Shown here one piece after another: positions 6,947 through 9,919 of a stretch of 9,919 nucleotides of DNA (position 1 is the first letter of the stretch; each line of letters begins with the position of its first letter). The position numbers and the translations under genes are program-made. The stretch is taken from the NCBI GenBank assembly GCA_011046315.1, contig DSAU01000027.1, positions 1 to 9,919 of the forward strand. Direction: 5' to 3'. The notes beneath the pieces are model-generated. The model worked only from the letters and a program-made list of their open reading frames with translations, did no database searches and had not been told where the DNA came from. This DNA is from a bacterium (GTDB lineage Bacteria > Zhuqueibacterota > Zhuqueibacteria > Thermofontimicrobiales > Thermofontimicrobiaceae).

Positions 6947-8014
6947 TCAGGCGCGCTGCAAAACGTCACCTGCGCCTGCTGGTTGGCAGACGAGATATTC
7001 AGAAAACGCCGCATACATGGCAATTACGTTGTCCAGCGGCGTTTCCGGCATAACCGAATGGCTTGTCCCGCCGATGTAGCCGCCATTGAACTTCCCGAAA
7101 AGCGCCACAAGTTCATGGACTTCGCGCCTCACATCTTCTGGTGTGCCGCGCACGAGTGTTCCTTGCACGTCCACGCCGCCATTGAAGCAGACCTGGCCGC
7201 CAAACTCCCGGGCGAGCTGCCTGATGTCCATCGCCTGGGGTTGTACCGGGTTCAGGACATTGAGACCGATATCGATCAGGTCGGGAAGGATGGCGGTGAT
7301 GTTTCCGCACAGGTGCATCCAGACATGTGCGCCGCCGGCGCGGACGAGCTCGAACATCCGCTGATACGAAGGCTTGTAGAAGCGCCGCCAGTCGTCGGGA
7401 TTCATTAGCAGGCCGCGCTGACATCCCCAGTCGTCCGAGAAGAAAACAGCGCTCACCTTGCGTTTCACCCACTGATCGATGATGGCCAGATTGTACTCAA
7501 CGATCCGGTCGCGCAATCGACTGAAGTTGTCCCTGTCCATGTATGGATCCATCAACATGTTATCGAATCCACGCAGCATCCACAGCCGCTCGAAGAGCGT
7601 GAACCAGACTACGGACTGAACGTAGCGTTCGCCGCGCTGCTTCAATCGCTCGTCGGCAGCGTCAAACCGGCCGGGCAGATGAGGATCAAGAAAGACGTAG
7701 CCTGCCAACGCCTCGTAACCGCCTTCCAATGGATAGGATTCCGGTTTTGCCCCGTGCCCGTCATCCTCCCATCCGGTATGCCACTCGTCTGTCCATCGCG
7801 TTACCCCATCTTGGCGTACCGGTTCGGTAAGGTTTTTCGCCGAATCGACCCAGCCGAGTATGTCGTTGGGGAATCGAGCAGCCAGCTCGCGTACCTGCGC
7901 GCGTTTGGCTTCATCCTTGTCGTGCAGCCAGTCGAGATTCACCTCGATCGTGCACGGGATATAGGCCGGTCCTTTGAATTCAATTGCCCGCCTGAAATTC
8001 TCATGTCCTGTCAT
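6947..8014 (-). CDS. Uroporphyrinogen decarboxylase (URO-D)/MtaA-family protein
   Basis: A 355-residue protein with the (beta/alpha)8 URO-D fold. Family landmarks are the MTGHENFRRAIEFKGP-x-(Y)IP opening, FFSDDWG (191-197), a W-x-HLCGN segment (H234, C236), CFNGGVD (276-282) and GGYIGGTSHS (311-320) near the end. The H-x-C pair is the usual zinc or substrate-site position of the MtaA/CmuA methyltransferase branch; C276 or C343 might be the third ligand, but the spacing is not clearly that of MtaA. Length fits the family. It is unlikely to be heme-pathway HemE, because no other heme genes are near and it resembles the divergent URO-D-like proteins common in environmental genomes. The ATG at 8014 has a good purine-rich Shine-Dalgarno sequence (GGAAAGAGG) 3 bases upstream. 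Pairing with a SAM methyltransferase suggests methyl-group chemistry, but this is inference. Its G+C content looks higher than that of the neighbouring genes. Confidence 0.88.
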   Translation of the reverse strand: MTGHENFRRAIEFKGPAYIPCTIEVNLDWLHDKDEAKRAQVRELAARFPNDILGWVDSAKNLTEPVRQDGVTRWTDEWHTGWEDDGHGAKPESYPLEGGYEALAGYVFLDPHLPGRFDAADERLKQRGERYVQSVVWFTLFERLWMLRGFDNMLMDPYMDRDNFSRLRDRIVEYNLAIIDQWVKRKVSAVFFSDDWGCQRGLLMNPDDWRRFYKPSYQRMFELVRAGGAHVWMHLCGNITAILPDLIDIGLNVLNPVQPQAMDIRQLAREFGGQVCFNGGVDVQGTLVRGTPEDVRREVHELVALFGKFNGGYIGGTSHSVMPETPLDNVIAMYAAFSEYLVCQPAGAGDVLQRA

Positions 8015-8197
8015 GAACCTCTTTCCTTAATGATCATTTAGGCTATCGGCGTTTTCTACCGGATTCAGCCTCATAAGCTTAGGTGACAATTTTTCCCGCA
8101 ACTGTGGGACTAATGAGTTTTTACCCGTTTCGGTACATTACCACATCCTGGGGTACTGATAGCAATATATCAAGTTTAATTATCAACTTCGAGTCGC

Positions 8198-8206
8198 ACT
8201 ATAACA
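8198..8206 (-). promoter_or_regulatory. Possible extended -10 promoter element for the URO-D-like gene
   Basis: On the minus strand this reads TGT followed by TATAGT, which fits the extended -10 pattern TGnTATAnT. No good -35 lies 16-18 bases upstream. Transcription from here would leave a leader of roughly 175 bases before the gene. FCB bacteria often use other promoter patterns, so this is weak. Confidence 0.25.
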
Positions 8207-8250
8207 CAAACCCTAAACGGCAAGCGGTTAAAGAGCACATAATTTCGATT

Positions 8251-8281
8251 AAAAAAAAACGTCATTAGAACGCAGAACGTT
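8251..8281 (-). terminator. Weak possible terminator of the toxin-antitoxin operon
   Basis: Read on the minus strand, AACGT (8281-8277) can pair with ACGTT (8262-8258), and a run of T continues to 8251. The stem is only 5 bp with a 14-base loop, so it would be weak. It lies about 100 bases after the toxin stop codon. Confidence 0.22.
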
Positions 8282-8378
8282 GAAAATCATGCAATACGGA
8301 GCTTGTCCGGTTGAGGGTAAAGTTAGCACCGAAATTTGGCACAAACGCTGCAACCAATGTGATTGTGCTCAACAGTTT

Positions 8379-8636
8379 TTAGTTTTCTTCAATCATTTGT
8401 TCGTACTCATCGTGAGTGCCAATCCAAACCCATATACAATCGTGACCATCTTTGATTGCCAGCGCTCTATAAGTGAGGCCAACTCTTGCTGATCAAAATT
8501 TACCCACCTTTTTAAAATGCAGTGACGGGTGTCGCGGATTTAATCTGAGAAGCTTAAAATTTTCTTTTGCTAAATTTTTAATTGAAGTGGGAAGTTTTTT
8601 AAAGCAATTCCAGAAACGCTCTGTAGTCCGGTGCAT
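8379..8636 (-). pseudogene. RelE/ParE-type toxin gene interrupted by one TGA
   Basis: The frame runs 86 codons from ATG (8636-8634) to TAA (8381-8379) with a single in-frame TGA at codon 48 (8495-8493). It begins MHRTTERFWNCFKKLP, then has LNPRHPSLHFKKVGKF, stop, SARVGLTYRALAIKDGHD, and ends with WIGTHDEYEQMIEEN. This is the pattern of small RelE/ParE-superfamily toxins (ribosome-dependent mRNA cleavage or gyrase poisoning, depending on subfamily). Homologues as I know them read FWS-x-R at the stop, so TGG to TGA is the likely change. No indel is present and both halves stay in one frame, so the lesion looks recent. TGA ends four other genes in this window, so reading it as Trp is unlikely. 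The ATG overlaps the antitoxin stop by one base (TAATG), the usual coupled arrangement. A 47-residue N-terminal fragment would lack the C-terminal half of the fold and should be inactive. Confidence 0.85.
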
Positions 8637-8839
8637 TAATCAAATCCCTTGAGTTTCCCGCTCTTCTTTTGGTCATTAGCTTCTTTGATGAGAAAATCTA
8701 ATTTCCCTGAATTTGAGTCTGCCTCGATTTGTTCATCCCAATCCTGCCAATCCTTTTCTGAAAACCATCGACGTAATTCTACATATTCGTTCTCAGGGAG
8801 AGCTTCAATTGCGGATTTCAGTTCATCTACTTTTAACAC
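8636..8839 (-). CDS. Antitoxin of a RelE/ParE-type toxin-antitoxin pair
   Basis: A 67-residue acidic, helical protein: LKSAIEALPENEYVELRRWF, then SEKDWQDWDEQIEADS, then SGKLDFLIKEA and a Lys-rich tail. This is the pattern of small antitoxins encoded directly before RelE/ParE-family toxins. It should bind and neutralise the toxin. The start is a GTG at 8839 with GGAG (8846-8849) 6 bases upstream. Its TAA overlaps the toxin ATG by one base. No separate DNA-binding domain is evident at this length, so autoregulation is uncertain. With the toxin gene broken, this antitoxin is probably an orphan or could act against a related toxin elsewhere. Confidence 0.8.
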   Translation of the reverse strand: MLKVDELKSAIEALPENEYVELRRWFSEKDWQDWDEQIEADSNSGKLDFLIKEANDQKKSGKLKGFD

Positions 8840-8908
8840 TTTTTACTCCAGTTTTTTAAACCGTGAGTTCAAGTAATAAGTGCAACCGTTAAGGGGGGGA
8901 TAAACATC

Positions 8909-8941
8909 TAACTCAATTAATGCGTAGCATTAATTGAGTTA
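8909..8941. repeat. Perfect inverted repeat with 15-bp arms
   Basis: TAACTCAATTAATGC (8909-8923) is followed by GTA and then its exact reverse complement (8927-8941), making a 33-base palindrome. It lies 28 bases before the IS30 transposase start. On the plus strand an A8 run follows rather than a T-run, and on the minus strand no T-run follows, so it does not look like a normal terminator. It could be a hairpin that shields the transposase from outside transcription, an abutted pair of element ends, or a regulator site. Confidence 0.85.
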
Positions 8942-8969
8942 CGGGCAAAAAAAATCAACAGGAGCACTT

Positions 8970-9197
8970 ATGCGTTATAAACATTTGACCTTTGAACAAC
9001 GTGTTGCGATTAAAGCTTATCTTAAAATTGGGTTAGCTCTTTGTCAAATTGCCCAACAAATCGGCGTTCATAAAGCAACAGTTTCTCGGGAACTACAACG
9101 CAACACTGGCTTTAAAGGGTATCGACCCCAACAAGCCCAGCAGAAGAATTATATAAAATATTTGCGAAAATGTCAAGCCAAAAATTTGCTACACTAA
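8970..9197 (+). pseudogene. IS30-family transposase, N-terminal fragment
   Basis: 75 residues starting MRYKHLTFEQRVAIKAYLK, the typical helix-turn-helix (HTH_38) start of IS30-family transposases, with the recognition helix around IAQQIGVHKATVSRELQRN and a following YRPQQAQQK segment. IS30 transposases are usually about 300-400 residues with a C-terminal DDE domain; here the frame ends at TAA (9195-9197), and no DDE-domain sequence is visible in any frame afterwards. The ATG at 8970 has AGGAG 5 bases upstream, so the left part of the element is well preserved. An in-frame ATG further upstream (8934) lies inside the palindrome and adds unrelated residues, so it is not used. This is a decayed insertion sequence remnant. 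Confidence 0.85.
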
Positions 9198-9395
9198 AAT
9201 AATTTGCTGATTGGAGATTACCTGAAACGATAATATAAACACCTTTTCAGTCGCCGCGCCCTCGACCTGGGTGAGCACATCAAGGTAGCATATTGCCATT
9301 CGCTGCTGGCAGCAAAGTGTTCCTGCTAAGCTTGCTCCCGAAGATTGAGTATTAATTTCTTCCTCCAACATCGAAGACTCCCGGGCAGCTAACAT
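9189..9395 (-). CDS. Doubtful small hypothetical protein
   Basis: A 68-residue frame starting MLAARESSMLEEEINTQSS, with CC near residues 28-29 and a hydrophobic C-terminus. It begins 5 bases after the stop of the membrane-protein gene on the same strand, which would suit an operon, but no ribosome binding site is clear and its last residues run into the IS30 remnant. I recognise no family. It may be a truncated gene, or the end of the upstream gene after a frameshift, because the same frame is open back to about 9434, across the upstream stop. It could also be chance. It is the only candidate in the 9198-9400 gap. Confidence 0.25.
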   Translation of the reverse strand: MLAARESSMLEEEINTQSSGASLAGTLCCQQRMAICYLDVLTQVEGAATEKVFILSFQVISNQQIILV

Positions 9396-9400
9396 TACGG

Positions 9401-9832
9401 TTATGGTAGCCCGTCCTGTTGGCGATTCCTGTGTTTAGTTGATAGAGCCTGAAACAGGCCGACCACGAATAATGTAAAACAGGAACTGAAAATCATACCA
9501 GACCATAGCGCATGTGTCAGAAAAGAGGATTTTACCCTATGCCAGTTGTTTAAACGGATGTCAATATTAGCGGATGAAACGATGTTTAGATTGCCGGTAC
9601 TTTCAAACAGAAGTGTTTTATCCGATAAGTGTTCGTGTATGGATTTGCCGCCAATGAATAACTCAAAGGATTGTTTAGTTTCATCGATTTGCAAGGGCAT
9701 TGTCCGTGGCGTCCAATAGATATTCTGATTTGCGCCAAATGAACTATACAATTGAATCCCAAAAAACAGCCCCCAAATTAATGAACCTAATGCGCCTATG
9801 AAAAGCAATGGGTTAAACTTAATATGCATCAT
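9401..9832 (-). CDS. Small membrane protein with two transmembrane segments
   Basis: 143 residues of unknown function. An N-terminal hydrophobic segment (about 8-28, PLLFIGALGSLIWGLFFGI) and a C-terminal one (about 107-130, LWSGMIFSSCFTLFVVGLF) frame a polar middle of about 75 residues that probably lies on the outer side of the inner membrane. The tail ALSTKHRNRQQD is basic and likely cytoplasmic. GGGAG lies 7 bases before the ATG at 9832, supporting this start; a second ATG follows at once (9829). A DUF-like small membrane protein is all that can be said. It faces the IS30 remnant. Confidence 0.7.
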   Translation of the reverse strand: MMHIKFNPLLFIGALGSLIWGLFFGIQLYSSFGANQNIYWTPRTMPLQIDETKQSFELFIGGKSIHEHLSDKTLLFESTGNLNIVSSANIDIRLNNWHRVKSSFLTHALWSGMIFSSCFTLFVVGLFQALSTKHRNRQQDGLP

Positions 9833-9911
9833 TTCCTGTCTCCCTGTCGCTAATGGACGAGTTCAGCATTGCAATCAGAAATCCGATGACTATCTGTCGT
9901 CATCCGGAAAT

Positions 9912-9917
9912 ATTATA
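9912..9917 (-). promoter_or_regulatory. Possible -10 box for the small membrane-protein gene
   Basis: The minus strand reads TATAAT exactly, about 80 bases upstream of the ATG at 9832. The matching -35 would lie outside the window, so only half of the promoter can be judged. The bases between hold no supported gene. Confidence 0.35.
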
Positions 9918-9919
9918 CC

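Larger units (their letters stand above)
8015..8378. other. Gap of 364 bases without a supported gene
   Basis: Short open frames here on both strands have poor codon content and no family resemblance. The minus strand probably carries the leader and promoter of the URO-D-like gene in its lower part and the 3' end of the toxin-antitoxin transcript in its upper part. An A9 run lies at 8251-8259. Confidence 0.5.
8850..9200 (+). mobile_element. IS30-family insertion sequence remnant (left part)
   Basis: The remnant covers the transposase fragment, the palindrome and probably the AT-rich flank with a G7 run (8893-8899). The left end should lie between the antitoxin ribosome binding site (8846-8849) and the palindrome (8909); the segment around AAGTGCAACCGTT (8879-8891) is a candidate terminal repeat, by memory of similar ends only. 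No matching inverted copy is found in the remaining window, so the right part is missing. Exact borders are estimates. Confidence 0.5.

Noticed and set aside
6755..7408. 217-codon plus-strand frame opposite the methyltransferase and URO-D genes
   Set aside because: It spans the junction of two well-supported minus-strand genes and its translation resembles no protein family.
8083..8268. 61-codon plus-strand frame in the gap
   Set aside because: Ends in a poly-Lys stretch created by the A-run, has no recognisable motif and no clear ribosome binding site.
8290..8378. Integron attC-like recombination site after the toxin gene
   Set aside because: Some AAC/GTT words occur, but the paired core boxes of attC sites are not present.
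8280..8492. 70-codon plus-strand frame in the toxin region
   Set aside because: It is antisense to the toxin reading frame, which has clear family features; no ribosome binding site or family match.
8493..8495. TGA read as Trp (genetic-code change)
   Set aside because: TGA is used as the stop of four other genes in this window, at 4049-4051, 5991-5993, 6143-6145 and 6947-6949.
8909..8941. Palindrome as a rho-independent terminator or lac-type operator
   Set aside because: No T-run follows on either strand, and similarity to lac-region sequence is limited to AT-rich words.

Overview
The window looks like chromosomal DNA from an uncultured bacterium of the FCB group (Bacteroidetes/Ignavibacteria/Calditrichaeota/KSB1-like). 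The best clue is that two plus-strand proteins end in the type A C-terminal sorting domain of the type IX secretion system (T9SS), with the signature QNYPNPFNP near its start and a short Leu-rich end. The phylum is inferred from this signature, not proven.

Positions 1-6000 (plus strand) hold two exported proteins. The first is the 3' part of a very large modular surface protein: parallel beta-helix, two copies of an Ig-like module, plant-type LRR, Ig-like domain, two copies of a GLCCG domain around an internally repeated domain, then the sorting domain. Its 5' end lies outside the window. The second is a complete secreted GH13 alpha-amylase-family enzyme with signal peptide, all catalytic residues and its own sorting domain. 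Both should be carried across the outer membrane by T9SS and kept at the surface or released.

Positions 6143-8014 (minus strand) hold a URO-D/MtaA-like protein followed 18 bases later by a class I SAM-dependent methyltransferase. They are probably co-transcribed and converge on the amylase gene.

Positions 8379-9197 are an accessory patch. A minus-strand type II toxin-antitoxin pair has an intact antitoxin and a RelE/ParE-type toxin. The toxin is full length in frame but carries one TGA where the family is expected to have Trp. Just upstream on the plus strand is the N-terminal remnant of an IS30-family transposase, preceded by a perfect 15-bp-arm inverted repeat. Positions 9198-9919 hold a small two-TM membrane protein (minus strand) and a doubtful short ORF after it.

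I see no tRNA, rRNA, CRISPR array, or convincing new multi-gene system. The points most worth a second look are the single-nonsense toxin, the palindrome by the IS30 remnant, and the unnamed repeated domains of the large surface protein.
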